A stretch of DNA of 60,266 bases from Bacteriovoracaceae bacterium (GTDB lineage Bacteria > Bdellovibrionota > Bacteriovoracia > Bacteriovoracales > Bacteriovoracaceae), in assembly GCA_947446575.1 (NCBI GenBank), contig CANFHC010000018.1, positions 1-60,266 of the forward strand. The letters run 5' to 3'. How positions within the stretch are numbered: the stretch's first letter is position 1; the number at the start of each line of letters is the position of its first letter. A program made the translations under genes and the position numbers. This document shows positions 8,002 to 18,666 of the stretch, in pieces. Under the pieces are notes generated by a model. It was not told where the DNA came from, did not search any database, and was given only the letters and a program-made list of their open reading frames with translations.

Positions 8002-9690
8002 ATGGAATGGATGAATCGATTAAGCTTAAAAGCTCGCTTGTTAGTAATAGTCTTTTTTTCAATTAGTATTTGCTCATTTATCGCAATCTCTGGATTTCTT
8101 TATTTTAACAAACAAGAATTTTATCGAGGGATTACTGAGAAATCCCGAGCGATTCACTTAAGGCTTGATGCTGCCGCTCATTACGTTGCTACTCAAGATG
8201 GTCTTGGCCCAGTCATCGATAGGATGAAAGCTAAATATAAATCACCGGAGGAGATGACTAAAGAGGATAAGGAAATAGTTTTAAAACAAGTTCCTATTGT
8301 AGCTGCAATGAAAATTGGTTCTAAAGATGCAGATAAAGATAATTATGAATTTAGAATTTTTTCTGATGAGCCTAGAAATAAAGATAATTCTGCTACAAAA
8401 GAAGAATTAGAAATTTTTATGAAATTTAAAGCCGACTCAGCTTTAAAAGATTTAGTTGTAAATAATGGTGAAACGCTCACCGTTTTCCGTCCAGTTCGTT
8501 TAGAAAAAGAAAAGGGCTGTTTTAAATGTCATGGTGATCCTCAAACAAGTCCTTGGAACAATGGAAAAGATATTCTTGGATATAAAATGGAAAACTGGGA
8601 AGAAGGAAAACTTCATGGCGTATTTGCCATTAAAACTGATTTTAATAAACTTAAACTAGCATCTTCAAATCATGACTTTATTCCACCAGAAGGAATTTTA
8701 ATATTAGGTATAATTTTAGGAGCTGTTATTGCTTTAATCATGGCCACCTTAATGATTAAAAAACCTATTCAGGGCTTAAGTGCTATTACTAATGATCTAA
8801 ATACTTCGGGTACGCAAGTTAGTTCTGCAGCCACTCAAATTGCAACTTCAGCTGAAGAACTTTCACAAGCCACTACACAGCAGGCTGCCTCACTACAAGA
8901 AACTTCTGCTTCTATTGAAGAGATAAGTTCAATGGTAAGTAATAACACTAGTAATGCCCAAGAAGCATCACTGATTTCAGAAAAGAGTTTAGGATCAACT
9001 CAAAGAGGAAAAGAAGTTGTTGATCATATGATCAAGGCCATTGGAGATATCAATATAAGCAACGCAGGTATTGCTGATCAAATAAGTACAACCAATAAAG
9101 AAATTGAAAATATTGTAAAAATTATCAATGAAATTGGAGATAAGACAAAAGTCATTAATGATATTGTATTCCAAACTAAATTGCTCTCTTTCAATGCTTC
9201 AGTTGAGGCAGCTCGTGCCGGTGAACAAGGTAAAGGGTTTGCGGTTGTTGCCGAAGAAGTTGGAAATCTAGCTGCTATGAGTGGAGCCGCGGCTCAAGAA
9301 ATTACTTCAATGCTTGAAAGCAGTATTAGATCAGTTGAAGAAATTGTAAAGAGATCTAAGGATAGTGTTGGCAAGCTTATTATAGAAGGAAAGGATAAAG
9401 TTGATTCTGGAACAAAAATTGCTCATGAATGTGAAGAAGTTTTTAACGACATTCTTTCAAATATTTCGAATGTATCAAGAATGGTTTCAGAAATTTCAAG
9501 TGCAAGTCAGGAACAGTCACAAGGGATCAGAGAAATTACGAAGGCAGTTGCTCAACTTGATCAAGTAACTCATCAAAATACATCTACAGCTTCTCAAAGT
9601 TCAAGTGCAGCTGGAAATTTATCTAGTCAGGCCTCTCAGCTTAATGCGCTTGTTCAGTCGTTGGTTCGAACGATTGAAGGCGATAAATAA
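8002..9690 (+). CDS. Methyl-accepting chemotaxis protein with haem-type (DUF3365/Tll0287-like) sensor domain
   Basis: 562 aa. TM1 is about residues 12-35, a periplasmic sensor about 36-230, and TM2 about 231-251. The conserved signalling tip lies around 395-415 ([24 protein letters not shown]). The sensor carries a c-type haem motif C173-F-K-C176-H177-G-D-P, typical of DUF3365 sensors that bind haem in the periplasm and respond to redox or gases such as O2 or NO. There is little or no HAMP between TM2 and the coiled coil. It signals through CheA/CheW, which are not in the window. An intrinsic terminator follows. Confidence 0.92.
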   Translation: MEWMNRLSLKARLLVIVFFSISICSFIAISGFLYFNKQEFYRGITEKSRAIHLRLDAAAHYVATQDGLGPVIDRMKAKYKSPEEMTKEDKEIVLKQVPIVAAMKIGSKDADKDNYEFRIFSDEPRNKDNSATKEELEIFMKFKADSALKDLVVNNGETLTVFRPVRLEKEKGCFKCHGDPQTSPWNNGKDILGYKMENWEEGKLHGVFAIKTDFNKLKLASSNHDFIPPEGILILGIILGAVIALIMATLMIKKPIQGLSAITNDLNTSGTQVSSAATQIATSAEELSQATTQQAASLQETSASIEEISSMVSNNTSNAQEASLISEKSLGSTQRGKEVVDHMIKAIGDINISNAGIADQISTTNKEIENIVKIINEIGDKTKVINDIVFQTKLLSFNASVEAARAGEQGKGFAVVAEEVGNLAAMSGAAAQEITSMLESSIRSVEEIVKRSKDSVGKLIIEGKDKVDSGTKIAHECEEVFNDILSNISNVSRMVSEISSASQEQSQGIREITKAVAQLDQVTHQNTSTASQSSSAAGNLSSQASQLNALVQSLVRTIEGDK

Positions 9691-9705
9691 AAAGGTAATT
9701 TTTTT

Positions 9706-9738
9706 AAAAGACCACCCTAAAAGGGTGGTCTTTTTTTT
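9706..9738 (+). terminator. Intrinsic terminator after the chemoreceptor
   Basis: AAAAGACCACCCT (9706-9718) pairs perfectly with AGGGTGGTCTTTT (9722-9734) around a three-base loop, followed by further T. It also lies just after the stop of the convergent hydrolase gene, so it may serve both. Confidence 0.9.
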
Positions 9739-9743
9739 GAATT

Positions 9744-10523
9744 CTATTTAGATAATTCTGCTAAAAATAATTTCATCCCTTCCCAAGATCTCTTATCCGC
9801 AAGTGCATTATAAGCTTGCCCTTTAGTCACATCACTTCCCGCTTTTGTATCAGTGAAGCTGTGAACCGCTCCAGAAAAAGCTGTGAACTGATAAGTTACT
9901 TTAGCCTCATCCATTTCTTTTTTAAATGCTTCTACTTCGGCTGCTGGAACGAATGGATCGATAGCACCATGATAAACCTCTACCTGTCCTTTGATATTTT
10001 TAGCATCTGTTGGTGTAGGGTTAGATAGTCCTCCATGGAAACTTACAGTTCCTAAAAGTGGGGCGCCAGAGCGAGCAAGTTCAAGGGCAGCTGTTCCACC
10101 AAAACAATATCCTGTCGCAAAAAGTTTTTTATCATCTACATTTTTTTGTTTTTCTAAAACACCAAGGGCAGTATTTACTCTTGATCTTAAAAGTTTGCGG
10201 TCATTTTTATACATCCCAGCGAGCTCACCCGCTTCTTTAGCATCTTTTGGTCTAATTCCTTTTCCGTAAACGTCTGCGGCCATCGCGACGTAACCCAATT
10301 TAGCAAGTTCAGTAATTTTTGCTTCAGTTTCATCAGTGATTCCCATCCAATTGTGGAAAACGATTACACCTGGTCTATTGCCTTTAATTGAAGAATCGCG
10401 AGCTACGACACCTTCAAATTTTTTATCCCCTTCTGTGTATTCAACTTTTGTAAGTGTTACTTTCGCTTGTGCATTCATTGACATTAATCCTACTAGAAAC
10501 AGTGTTGAGATAAATTTTTTCAT
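9744..10523 (-). CDS. Secreted dienelactone hydrolase family protein
   Basis: 259 aa from the ATG at 10523, chosen because AAGGAGG precedes it and it yields a signal peptide (MKKFISTLFLVGLMSMNAQA). The alpha/beta-hydrolase fold shows the family triad: nucleophile C140 in G-Y-C-F-G-G, D199 in G-A-I-D-P, and H231 in A-V-H-S-F. The Cys nucleophile is the mark of dienelactone hydrolases, which open lactones of chlorocatechol catabolism. Many members act on other esters, so the substrate here is unknown. Export to the periplasm is less common for this family. Confidence 0.9.
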   Translation of the reverse strand: MKKFISTLFLVGLMSMNAQAKVTLTKVEYTEGDKKFEGVVARDSSIKGNRPGVIVFHNWMGITDETEAKITELAKLGYVAMAADVYGKGIRPKDAKEAGELAGMYKNDRKLLRSRVNTALGVLEKQKNVDDKKLFATGYCFGGTAALELARSGAPLLGTVSFHGGLSNPTPTDAKNIKGQVEVYHGAIDPFVPAAEVEAFKKEMDEAKVTYQFTAFSGAVHSFTDTKAGSDVTKGQAYNALADKRSWEGMKLFLAELSK

Positions 10524-10585
10524 AAAGTAGTCCTCCTTAAAGATTATAAAAATACTATTATATTTAGCTGATTTTTTGAAATAGA

Positions 10586-10612
10586 CAAAGCCTCTGAAAC
10601 ACAGAGACTTTG
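10586..10612 (-). terminator. Hairpin after lpd, possible terminator
   Basis: CAAAG-c-CTCTG (10586-10596) pairs with CAGAG-a-CTTTG (10602-10612) around AAACA, with one mismatch. There is no good T run on the minus side, so function as a terminator of lpd is only possible. Confidence 0.35.
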
Positions 10613-10625
10613 CCAATGATTTTTT

Positions 10626-12029
10626 TTACATATTTAATGAGCGATTATCTGTAGCAGCTAAAGCCGCTTCCTTTAGAGACTCAGAGTAAGTTGGATGCGC
10701 GTGACTTGTGCGACCAATATCTTCCGCTGAAGCTCTGTACTCCATTGCTAGAACTGCTTCGCCTATAACGTCTGCAACTCGAGGCCCAATCATGTGTACG
10801 CCTAAAACTTCATCCGTTTTTTTATCAGCTAAAACTTTTACAAATCCATCTGATTCATTTGAAGCGCGCGCACGTCCACTCGCCTTAAATGGAAATGATC
10901 CTATTTTATATTCACGCCCTGCTTGTTTTAATTGTTCTTCTGTAAGACCAACGCTGGCGACTTCCGGCCATGTGTAAACAACACCAGGAATTAAATTATA
11001 ATCAATATGTGGTTTTTGGCCCATCATGTATTCAGCTACTAAAACACCTTCTTCTTCCGCTTTATGAGCAAGCATTGCCCCTTTAACAACATCTCCAATG
11101 GCATAGATATGTTGAATATTCGTTTGCAGATGAGCATTAGTATCAACGCGACCGCGGTCATCCATTTTTACTCCTGCGGCTGCTAGATTTAATCCATCAG
11201 TATAAGCCTTGCGACCCACGGCCATTAAGCAGTAATCACCTTCTAAAGTAATAATTGCATCCGATTTTTTATCTTTTGCTTTAACAGTAACCTTTTTTCC
11301 ATTTGATTTTGCTTCGGTCACTCCATGACCTAAGTAAAACTCCACTCCATCTTTCTTTAAAATTTTAAGAAGAGACTTTCCTAGTTCAGCATCCATAGTT
11401 CCAATGATAGAATCCGCAAATTCCACCACTGTCACCTCTGTTCCCAATCTTCTAAAGACAGAAGTTAACTCTAATCCAATTACACCACCACCAATTACAA
11501 TAAGTTTTTTGGGAAGTTCTTTTAAAACAAGTGCTTCAGTAGAAGTAATGATTCTCTCTTTATCAATTGTGACACCTGGAAGAGTTGCTGGTTTTGATCC
11601 AGTAGCGATAACAATTTTTGCTCCCCTAATTTCTGCAACTTCTTTATCGCCTTTAATTGATACGACGTTAGCATCTTTAAAAGAGCCAAAGCCTACATAA
11701 ACATCAATCTTATTTTTTTTCATTAAAAAAGAAACACCACCACAAACATCACTTACTACTTTTTTTACTCGTTCACTCATTTTAGCAAAATCAAGAGAGA
11801 CTCCCGTTGAAGTTATTCCATGGTCTTTAAATGTATGAGTCAACTCATGATATTTTTCACTCGAATCAAGCCATGCTTTTGAAGGAATACATCCCACGTT
11901 TAAACAAGTTCCTCCGAGGGTTTTATATTTTTCGACTATGGCAACTTTCATGCCGAGTTGAGCACATCTCACGGCGCATACATATCCACCAGGTCCAGAT
12001 CCAATAATAACTACATCATATTCTTTCAT
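10626..12029 (-). CDS. lpdA: Dihydrolipoyl dehydrogenase (E3)
   Basis: 467 aa, full family length. The FAD-binding G-x-G-x-x-G is at residues 10-15, the redox disulfide is G-G-T-C42-L-N-V-G-C47, and the NAD-binding G-G-G-V-I-G-L-E is near 180. The active-site base is in H443-A-H445-P-T-Y-S-E450. It reoxidises the lipoyl group of the 2-oxoacid dehydrogenase complexes with NAD+. It sits close to sucA and sucB but is separated from sucB by a terminator and a methyltransferase gene, so it may also serve pyruvate dehydrogenase encoded elsewhere. Confidence 0.97.
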   Translation of the reverse strand: MKEYDVVIIGSGPGGYVCAVRCAQLGMKVAIVEKYKTLGGTCLNVGCIPSKAWLDSSEKYHELTHTFKDHGITSTGVSLDFAKMSERVKKVVSDVCGGVSFLMKKNKIDVYVGFGSFKDANVVSIKGDKEVAEIRGAKIVIATGSKPATLPGVTIDKERIITSTEALVLKELPKKLIVIGGGVIGLELTSVFRRLGTEVTVVEFADSIIGTMDAELGKSLLKILKKDGVEFYLGHGVTEAKSNGKKVTVKAKDKKSDAIITLEGDYCLMAVGRKAYTDGLNLAAAGVKMDDRGRVDTNAHLQTNIQHIYAIGDVVKGAMLAHKAEEEGVLVAEYMMGQKPHIDYNLIPGVVYTWPEVASVGLTEEQLKQAGREYKIGSFPFKASGRARASNESDGFVKVLADKKTDEVLGVHMIGPRVADVIGEAVLAMEYRASAEDIGRTSHAHPTYSESLKEAALAATDNRSLNM

Positions 12030-12058
12030 GATAAAGAGCTCTCCTATTACCTATTTAA

Positions 12059-12895
12059 TTAAAACATTCCGTTTCTTGCTTTCGCTTGTATAAAAGAAAA
12101 AAAGAAAACTGCATTGGGATCGTTAGCAACCACACTCATCTCAGTCTTCATTCCATCCACCGTCTTTTGATCGACGTATTTTGCATTTACTAATTGGTCG
12201 CTGGCAGAAAGCAGCAGCTCACTCCAAAATTCGATCATCTCTTTTCTTTTTTGCGGGTGACGATTATCTAAAAACCAAGTTTTTACTTCAGTTTCAATAT
12301 TGCGGTATCCATTTTGAAGCAGCAAATTTCCAAGTTTTGCTCCCATGAAGGGGTCACCTTTTTGATCATATTGATAATCATTAAAGGCCATCCAATACTT
12401 TAAAACATTAGGAGAATAAGGATCTAGGAAAAAAGAAGAATTTAGCACTTCTGTTATATAAATGATTCCGCCTGGACTTAAAACGCGTCTAACTTCCGAG
12501 AGCACTCGCCTTGGATCTGGCACGTGTTCAAGGACAAAACACAAAAAGGCACCATCAAAAGTTTCAGCATCAAATTTTAAATCTTCAGCACTCATTTGTT
12601 GCAATTGAAAGCGACCTTTGGCCAATTCTAATTTTGATAAACTCTCGCGAGCTGCATTTAACTGAATATCAGAAAGATCGATACCCGTTAAATTTAAATC
12701 AGGAAACCTTCTAAGAAGAATTTCCGATTGAGCACCAACACCACAGCCCACTTCCAAAACATTTTTTGTCGCGGAAAAATTTACGTTTTGATAGATCGTG
12801 TGTTCAGCAAAACGTGCTTGTCTGCGAAGACGCTCTTGCTCCACGGGAGAAAAACCATGTAGATAAGGAAAGTCAGACTTTTCTTTTGAGCTCAT
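12059..12895 (-). CDS. Class I SAM-dependent methyltransferase
   Basis: 278 aa. Motif I is V-L-E-V-G-C-G-V-G-A-Q (about residues 45-55). The acidic loop is G-I-D-L-S (about 73-77), and motif II/III is F-D-G-A-F-L-C-F-V-L-E-H-V (about 113-125) then L-x-P-G-G. This is a UbiE/COQ5-like Methyltransf_11/25 domain, and the substrate cannot be read from the sequence. It lies 29 bases upstream of lpd and after the sucB terminator, so it is probably transcribed with lpd. No functional link to the dehydrogenase is evident. Confidence 0.88.
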   Translation of the reverse strand: MSSKEKSDFPYLHGFSPVEQERLRRQARFAEHTIYQNVNFSATKNVLEVGCGVGAQSEILLRRFPDLNLTGIDLSDIQLNAARESLSKLELAKGRFQLQQMSAEDLKFDAETFDGAFLCFVLEHVPDPRRVLSEVRRVLSPGGIIYITEVLNSSFFLDPYSPNVLKYWMAFNDYQYDQKGDPFMGAKLGNLLLQNGYRNIETEVKTWFLDNRHPQKRKEMIEFWSELLLSASDQLVNAKYVDQKTVDGMKTEMSVVANDPNAVFFFSFIQAKARNGMF

Positions 12896-12913
12896 ACTTT
12901 TGCCTCCTAATAT

Positions 12914-12944
12914 GAATAAAGGCCGGGGTTACCGGCCTTTATTC
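12914..12944 (-). terminator. Intrinsic terminator after sucB
   Basis: A perfect 13-bp inverted repeat: GAATAAAGGCCGG (12914-12926), loop of five, CCGGCCTTTATTC (12932-12944). It begins two bases after the sucB stop and separates sucAB from the methyltransferase-lpd pair. Confidence 0.85.
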
Positions 12945-12946
12945 GT

Positions 12947-14158
12947 TTAAACATCAAGTAACAAACGAGAAGGATCTTCTAAGAGCTCCTTTACTTGTTT
13001 CAAGAAACTCACTGATTCGCGACCATCAATAATTCTGTGATCGTAAGAAAGTGCTAAGTACATCATCGGTCTAATGACAACCTGACCATTGATCGCCACT
13101 GGTCTCTCAATAATATTATGCATTCCTAAAATTGCAGATTGTGGAAGATTGAGTATTGGAGTTGAAAGCATAGATCCAAACACACCACCGTTAGTGATTG
13201 AAAAAGTTCCACCTTGCATTTCTTCAATTGTAATTTTTCCATCGCGAGCTTTAGTAGCTAACGCCAGAATTTCTTTTTCAATTTGAGCTAAACTCATGCT
13301 CTCAGCGTTTCTTACTACTGGAACAACAAGTCCTTTAGGAGTTGAAACGGCAATTCCGATATCAGCGTAATCATGATAAATAATTTCATCACCATTAATT
13401 TGCGCGTTCACTGCTGGCCAGTCTTTAAGAGCAACAGTTACTGCTTTTGTAAACAGCGACATGAATCCTAACCCCACACCATGTTTTTTTGTGAAAGCTT
13501 CTTTATATTTTTTTCTTAGATTCATTAGTTCATACATATCAACTTCGTTAAAAGTGGTGAGCATTGCCGTTGTATTTTTGGCTTCGACAAGTTTTGAAGC
13601 AATCGTTTTTCTTAAACGAGTCATCTTCTCCGGACGAGCAGTTCTTGCGCCCGGAACCATTGGGGGCGATGCTTTGGCTGTTATTGGAGCGGCAGCAGGT
13701 TTTGCATTCGCATTCATTGCATCTTCTTTAGTGATGCGACCATCTTTTCCTGATCCACTAACTGCAGTTGCGTCCACTCCTTTTTCATCCAGAATTTTTC
13801 TGGCAGCTGGACTAGGAACATTTACTTCCTTTGAACTTGTTGTCGCTACTGCCGCTGCAGGCGCTGCTGCTGCTTTAGGTGCTTCAAGTTTTGTTGCTGC
13901 TGGTGCACTTGCGGGTTTTGCCGCTGACGTATCAAGCTCACCAATTTTAGCACCAATTTTTAATTCAGCTCCGGCCTCTGCTAAAATTTTTAAAACTCCT
14001 GCACTCGGAGCTGGAAGTTCCATCGACGCTTTGTCAGATTCAATCTCACAAACCGCTTCACCTTCAGCAACATATTCTCCATCTTTTTTAAGCCAAGATG
14101 AAAGTGTGACTTCCGTCACTGACTCTCCGATTACCGGAATTTTTAATTCAACGCTCAT
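12947..14158 (-). CDS. sucB: 2-oxoglutarate dehydrogenase E2, dihydrolipoyl succinyltransferase
   Basis: 403 aa. A single lipoyl domain occupies residues 1-76 with the attachment site E-S-D-K43-A-S-M. An Ala/Pro/Thr/Lys linker follows, then the peripheral-subunit-binding domain (about 110-147, S-P-A-A-R-K-I-L) and a second linker. The catalytic acyltransferase core carries H374 and D378 in [10 protein letters not shown]. It transfers succinyl groups to CoA in the TCA cycle. It lies 10 bases after sucA and is followed at once by a terminator. Confidence 0.97.
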   Translation of the reverse strand: MSVELKIPVIGESVTEVTLSSWLKKDGEYVAEGEAVCEIESDKASMELPAPSAGVLKILAEAGAELKIGAKIGELDTSAAKPASAPAATKLEAPKAAAAPAAAVATTSSKEVNVPSPAARKILDEKGVDATAVSGSGKDGRITKEDAMNANAKPAAAPITAKASPPMVPGARTARPEKMTRLRKTIASKLVEAKNTTAMLTTFNEVDMYELMNLRKKYKEAFTKKHGVGLGFMSLFTKAVTVALKDWPAVNAQINGDEIIYHDYADIGIAVSTPKGLVVPVVRNAESMSLAQIEKEILALATKARDGKITIEEMQGGTFSITNGGVFGSMLSTPILNLPQSAILGMHNIIERPVAINGQVVIRPMMYLALSYDHRIIDGRESVSFLKQVKELLEDPSRLLLDV

Positions 14159-14168
14159 AATAGATTCC

Positions 14169-16904
14169 TTATTTTGTAAAAGCTTTAGTTATAATATCTG
14201 CTTGCTCTTTTTTATGAACATTTGAAAATCCTGTCGCTGGAGCAGCCGAAGCTTTTCTGCTGACAAGTTTAAATGTTCCGAAAATATCTAGGTATCTTAA
14301 AAGGTATGTCCAATATCCCATATTGGCCGGTTCTTCTTGAACCCACATGCATTCAGCGCCTTTATATTTTTTAAGAACAATATCAATTTGATTAGCTGGC
14401 AATGGATGAAGTTGTTCTAAGCGAACAATCGCTACATCATCGCGAATATCGGCAATCTTTTTTTCATAAAGATCGTAATAAATTTTTCCGGAGCAAAAAA
14501 GAATGCGTGTAACGTTTTTTCCAGTATTCGGGTCATCAATTAATTCTTGGAATTTGCCATTGATGAATTCATCTTTCGTAGACGTACATCGTGGATCTCT
14601 GAGAAGTGACTTAGGAGTCATGACAATCGCGGGTTTTCTAAAATCCCATTTAATTTGCCTTCTCAAAAGGTGAAACATATTTCCAGGAGTCGTACAATTT
14701 GCAATGACCATATTATTGTCTGCCGCTAATTGCAGGTATCTCTCAGGGCGAGCACTTGAATGCTCAGGTCCCGCTCCTTCATGTCCGTGTGGAAGAAGCA
14801 TCACAAGACCGCTCATTCTCTGCCATTTAACTTCAGAAGAAGAAATGTATTGATCGATTACGATTTGAGCACCGTTAGAGAAATCTCCAAATTGTGCTTC
14901 CCAAATAGTAAGTGCTTTGGGAGTGGCCCATGAATAACCAAACTCAAATCCTAAAACAGCATATTCAGATAAAAGTGAATTGTATAAACTCACTTTCCCT
15001 TGGTTCGTTGATATGAATTCTAATCCACAATAAGCTGCGTTTGTCCTTTCATCAAAAACTTTAGCGTGACGGTGAGAAAATGTTCCGCGGATAACATCTT
15101 GGCCAGTGAATCGCAGAGGATTTCCTTCGTACAATAAACTTCCGTAAGCTAAAAGTTCAGCACTTGCCCAGTCTAGTTTATCAGACTTATAAGCTTCCAT
15201 TCTATCATCTAAAACTTTTTGGGTTTTTTTGATTACTTGAATTTCAGCAGGAATAGTATTGATGGCCGCTACAACCTTATCTAATACTTCCTTTTTCACT
15301 CCTGTGGCTGGCGACTCTAAAAAAGAATCCGCTTTCGCATAAGTGATATCATCCCAATCTTTATGTGGGCCTTTCTTTTTAGTTGGAATATCTTTTTGAC
15401 GAACATTGTTGAATCGATCAGAAAGAAGTTGTTTATAAGAATCGATCATCTCGTTTGCTAATGCCGCTTCGATTTTTCCTGAAGCTAACAATTGATCAAG
15501 ATACATCTCTCTTGGGTTTTTATGTTTTGTGATCATGTCATAAAGAATTGGTTGAGTATAACGAGGTTCATCCCCTTCGTTGTGACCATATTTTCTATAA
15601 CAAACCATATCGATAAAAATATCTTCTTTAAATTTTTGTCTAAATTCTACGGCCAATTCTACTGCGTAAACGACTGCTTCCGGATCATCTCCGTTGACTT
15701 GAATGATTGGCGCTTCAACAGTTTTAGCAACTGAATCACAGTAGTGACTTGATCTTCCGTCTTCAAAGTCTGTCGTGAATCCAATTTGGTTATTGATAAC
15801 AAAATGGATTGATCCACCAACAGCGTAACCTTTTAGTTTACTCATCTGAAGAGTTTCATACACTACTCCTTGGCCCGCTACTGAAGCGTCGCCATGAATA
15901 ATGATTGGAATTATTTTCGACATGTCTCCCGCGTATTGCATGTCTTGAATTGCGCGGCAGTATCCGATAGCAACAGGGGCCACTGTCTCTAAGTGCGATG
16001 GGTTCGGAAGAAGCTTTACGTAAACTTCTTGATCGTCCATAGTCTTTTGCACAGTCGTAAATCCCATATGGTATTTTACGTCTCCGCTGTGCCCTTGAAG
16101 TTCAGCTTCAGAGCCACCTTCAAATTCAGTGAAGATGTATTCGTAACTTTTTCCAACAGTGTTTGCTAAAACATTTAAGCGACCTCTGTGGGCCATACCG
16201 ATAACAAATTCATGAGCACCAAGGTCTGCACCTTTATTGATAATGGCATCAAGAGCGGCAATGGTTGTTTCTCCACCTTCTAGTGAAAATCTTTTTTGGC
16301 CCACATATTTTGTCTGAAGAAAATTTTCAAATACGTTTGCTTCATTTAATTTTTGCAGAATTCTTTTTTTCTTATCAATGCTAATTTCAATATTTTTTGC
16401 ACCTGATTCAACTTTTTCTCTCATCCAACGACGGATTTCAGTGTTGTTTGAGTGCATGTATTGAAATCCAATTTTTCCACAGTAGATTTTTTTCATGTGA
16501 TCTAAAATCACATCAAGAGAGACAGGACCTAATCCTAAAAACTCTCCACACTGAAACATGCTCGCACGATCTGCGTCTGATAGACCATATTCTTCTAAAC
16601 TTAAATGGGCCTTGCGATCTTTTCTCGGACGAATGGGATTGGTATCAGCTAGAAGATGTCCTCTTGTTCTGAAAGATTGAATTAAGCGAAAGACACTAAA
16701 TTCTTTTCGCAATTTTTCATCAGTGACTCCAGCACCAGTGCCAGATGAAGTTCCAAAGCTAGTTGAAGAAAATTCAAAGCCCTGAAAAAATCTTTGCCAC
16801 GATTCATCGACGGCCGTGGCCTCAGTTCGATAAGTTTCATAAAGAGAATCAATAAAAGTGATGTCTGAACTAGAGAGATGAGAGAAGTCGATATTCTTCG
16901 CCAT
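14169..16904 (-). CDS. sucA: 2-oxoglutarate dehydrogenase E1 component
   Basis: 911 aa, usual length for a single-function SucA. The N-terminal motif F-I-D-S-L-Y-E-T-Y (about 18-26) docks E1 onto E2. Substrate and thiamine-diphosphate residues are recognisable in M-A-H239-R-G-R-L-N-V-L, the ThDP/Mg motif [10 protein letters not shown] (about 337-346), and N-N-Q-I-G-F-T-T (about 371-378). It decarboxylates 2-oxoglutarate and passes the succinyl group to SucB. It heads the sucAB unit, with about 140 bases of non-coding DNA upstream for its promoter. Confidence 0.98.
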   Translation of the reverse strand: MAKNIDFSHLSSSDITFIDSLYETYRTEATAVDESWQRFFQGFEFSSTSFGTSSGTGAGVTDEKLRKEFSVFRLIQSFRTRGHLLADTNPIRPRKDRKAHLSLEEYGLSDADRASMFQCGEFLGLGPVSLDVILDHMKKIYCGKIGFQYMHSNNTEIRRWMREKVESGAKNIEISIDKKKRILQKLNEANVFENFLQTKYVGQKRFSLEGGETTIAALDAIINKGADLGAHEFVIGMAHRGRLNVLANTVGKSYEYIFTEFEGGSEAELQGHSGDVKYHMGFTTVQKTMDDQEVYVKLLPNPSHLETVAPVAIGYCRAIQDMQYAGDMSKIIPIIIHGDASVAGQGVVYETLQMSKLKGYAVGGSIHFVINNQIGFTTDFEDGRSSHYCDSVAKTVEAPIIQVNGDDPEAVVYAVELAVEFRQKFKEDIFIDMVCYRKYGHNEGDEPRYTQPILYDMITKHKNPREMYLDQLLASGKIEAALANEMIDSYKQLLSDRFNNVRQKDIPTKKKGPHKDWDDITYAKADSFLESPATGVKKEVLDKVVAAINTIPAEIQVIKKTQKVLDDRMEAYKSDKLDWASAELLAYGSLLYEGNPLRFTGQDVIRGTFSHRHAKVFDERTNAAYCGLEFISTNQGKVSLYNSLLSEYAVLGFEFGYSWATPKALTIWEAQFGDFSNGAQIVIDQYISSSEVKWQRMSGLVMLLPHGHEGAGPEHSSARPERYLQLAADNNMVIANCTTPGNMFHLLRRQIKWDFRKPAIVMTPKSLLRDPRCTSTKDEFINGKFQELIDDPNTGKNVTRILFCSGKIYYDLYEKKIADIRDDVAIVRLEQLHPLPANQIDIVLKKYKGAECMWVQEEPANMGYWTYLLRYLDIFGTFKLVSRKASAAPATGFSNVHKKEQADIITKAFTK

Positions 16905-17043
16905 AAGCTTCCTATAGATAAAAACGGGTTCGCGAGCGTTTTACTCGGTCATAAAAAAAGATACCCTAATATAAATCTAAGATATCAAAAATTTAAGTCT
17001 TTTTTCTAATAAGGAAGAAATGTCTTAGTCTTCTTTCAAACTA

Positions 17044-17529
17044 TTATTGATGGCAGCATTTTTTTGCTTTTTTGCCAGACCCACACGGACATGGATCATT
17101 GCGCCCGACTTTAGGCTCGCTTCTGCGAACTGTATTGTTTCTTAGTGCGCCGTCAACGAAGAACCATTGGTCTTTTTCTTTCACAAATGTACTTAGTTCA
17201 TGGTGAGATTGAACTTTATCGTTGAAGTTGAACTTACAAACGAACTCAACCTGCCCTTCTGTATCTTTTTCAGTCCCTTTTTGAGTTTCGCGAATCTCTA
17301 AACCAAGCCATTCAGAATTTAGGGCCCATGACTTTACGGAGTCCATATCAAGTTCGCCTCTCGTAGATTCATGGTGAGTGTTATAAATATAATCCATATT
17401 ACCCACAGCAAAAGCTGAGTAACGCGAGCGCATTAACGCGACTGCCGTAGGAGCTTTCTTTTTACCTAGGATAAAAGGCTCACAACAATCACTATAAGAT
17501 TTCTCACTAGCGCACGGACATAAACTCAT
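17044..17529 (-). CDS. YchJ-family SEC-C motif protein
   Basis: 161 aa. Cysteine clusters stand at both ends: [13 protein letters not shown] (about 4-16) and the SEC-C zinc motif [16 protein letters not shown] at the C-terminus. In between is the YchJ domain (A[12 protein letters not shown] near 28-41). This matches YchJ-type proteins, probable zinc proteins without a firmly assigned function. It is the last gene of a short run with a methyltransferase and a small membrane protein. Confidence 0.88.
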   Translation of the reverse strand: MSLCPCASEKSYSDCCEPFILGKKKAPTAVALMRSRYSAFAVGNMDYIYNTHHESTRGELDMDSVKSWALNSEWLGLEIRETQKGTEKDTEGQVEFVCKFNFNDKVQSHHELSTFVKEKDQWFFVDGALRNNTVRRSEPKVGRNDPCPCGSGKKAKKCCHQ

Positions 17530-17548
17530 ATCTCTCTCCTTAAATTAA

Positions 17549-18220
17549 TTAAAAACGAAATAATAAATCAGTAAAACTGGTCGTATCTTCATCGAAGTGA
17601 ATTTTACTTTCTAAGAGTCTACTCGAAATTATAGTGAAATGGGGATGAATAAATTTGAGATATTTCTCTCTGCTTCTATGAATTGCATACTTATCGTGAA
17701 ACTCGACATCTTCGATCTGTCTTTTTAATTCCAAGTCAGTCGGCACTGATAAATAAAGATAACGAATTCTGCGCGCTAAAACCGGCATCACAATTTTTAA
17801 TTCTTCATCGCTCAAGTACTGCAAAACGGATGTGCAAATGCCTAAATCAAAAATACGCTCGCGCTTCATTTCTTTTTGGCACCATGATAATAAATCAGTA
17901 TTTTCCAAAACTAATTTTGTACTTTCAACAGGAGCAATTCCCCTCTTGCTTACATGTTTAAAAGCATAATCAGAAGGCTCTATTCCATGTGCTCGATAAG
18001 GCATAAACGTTTGCAAGACTTGTTCAAACAAGACACCTAAGCCAAATCCTAAATCGATCACACTGCTGATATCGACGCGCTCGAGATCAAAAATCCCCTT
18101 CATATAGGCTGCATGCTCGCGGGCATTCATGATATTGTCCATCTCTTCTGGTTCAGCGTAATTGATGGTCCAGTACTCATCTTCAAAGCCCTGGGCCCCA
18201 TGTGTGATTTTTTTACTCAT
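17549..18220 (-). CDS. Class I SAM-dependent methyltransferase (short)
   Basis: 223 aa. A Rossmann methyltransferase core is visible: V-I-D-L-G-F-G-L-G-V-L (about 54-64) as motif I, an acidic E at G-I-E-P-S (about 78-82), and D-L-G-I-C-T-S-V-L-Q-Y-L (about 123-134) as motif IV. The family and substrate are not recognisable. It starts four bases inside the preceding gene (ATGA-type overlap, 18217-18220), so the two are translationally coupled. Confidence 0.82.
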   Translation of the reverse strand: MSKKITHGAQGFEDEYWTINYAEPEEMDNIMNAREHAAYMKGIFDLERVDISSVIDLGFGLGVLFEQVLQTFMPYRAHGIEPSDYAFKHVSKRGIAPVESTKLVLENTDLLSWCQKEMKRERIFDLGICTSVLQYLSDEELKIVMPVLARRIRYLYLSVPTDLELKRQIEDVEFHDKYAIHRSREKYLKFIHPHFTIISSRLLESKIHFDEDTTSFTDLLFRF

Positions 18221-18579
18221 ATTGGTTTATTGATTACTACCCAAGTAGTAGTTGCTCCAATCAAGAGAATTAATAGCGATATGATGGCCTTATGCTTAAG
18301 GTTTTCTAATTTAAATAGAAAAACAAATAAAATATTAATCACCAACCAATTAAGCATTTTTAAATAGATCCACAGGGGAAACCCTTGGTTATGCTTAAAA
18401 CCTAGGCGCGCAATCAAGCCCATTCCGGCCACAAAAATTAAAAAACTAATCACTCCAGTAATTATTTTTCCTGTTTTATTGGCAATTAGAGGTGAAGCAC
18501 TGGCCGCTAGTCCCAGGCTTGCAAAAAAAGTAATGATGAAAAAAAGATGCAAGAACTTATAAGTTTCGTAACTGATCAT
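18217..18579 (-). CDS. Small four-helix inner-membrane protein
   Basis: 120 aa from the ATG at 18579 (MISYETYKFLHL), preferred over an upstream in-frame start because GAGGG lies just before it. Four hydrophobic helices lie at about 8-28, 36-55, 70-89 and 97-116, with short basic loops. The start Y-x-x-Y-K-F-L-H-L is reminiscent of SirB- or DUF420-like membrane proteins, but the match is weak and I assign no function. It overlaps the methyltransferase gene by four bases. Confidence 0.7.
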   Translation of the reverse strand: MISYETYKFLHLFFIITFFASLGLAASASPLIANKTGKIITGVISFLIFVAGMGLIARLGFKHNQGFPLWIYLKMLNWLVINILFVFLFKLENLKHKAIISLLILLIGATTTWVVINKPI

Positions 18580-18666
18580 GAAAACCCTCGCTAATAGTAT
18601 AAGCAACCATTATAGTCCAATATCTTAAGCTTTCAAGTTAACAAAATACCATTTAAAATAAAGCCT

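Noticed and set aside
9991-10269. Open frames opposite the dienelactone hydrolase gene
   Set aside because: They are shadows of the hydrolase frame, with no RBS or recognisable domain.
13461-14225. A 254-codon open frame antisense to sucB
   Set aside because: It mirrors the Ala/Pro-rich linker codons of sucB and reads as low-complexity Ala/Ser/Phe; sucB is certain on the other strand.
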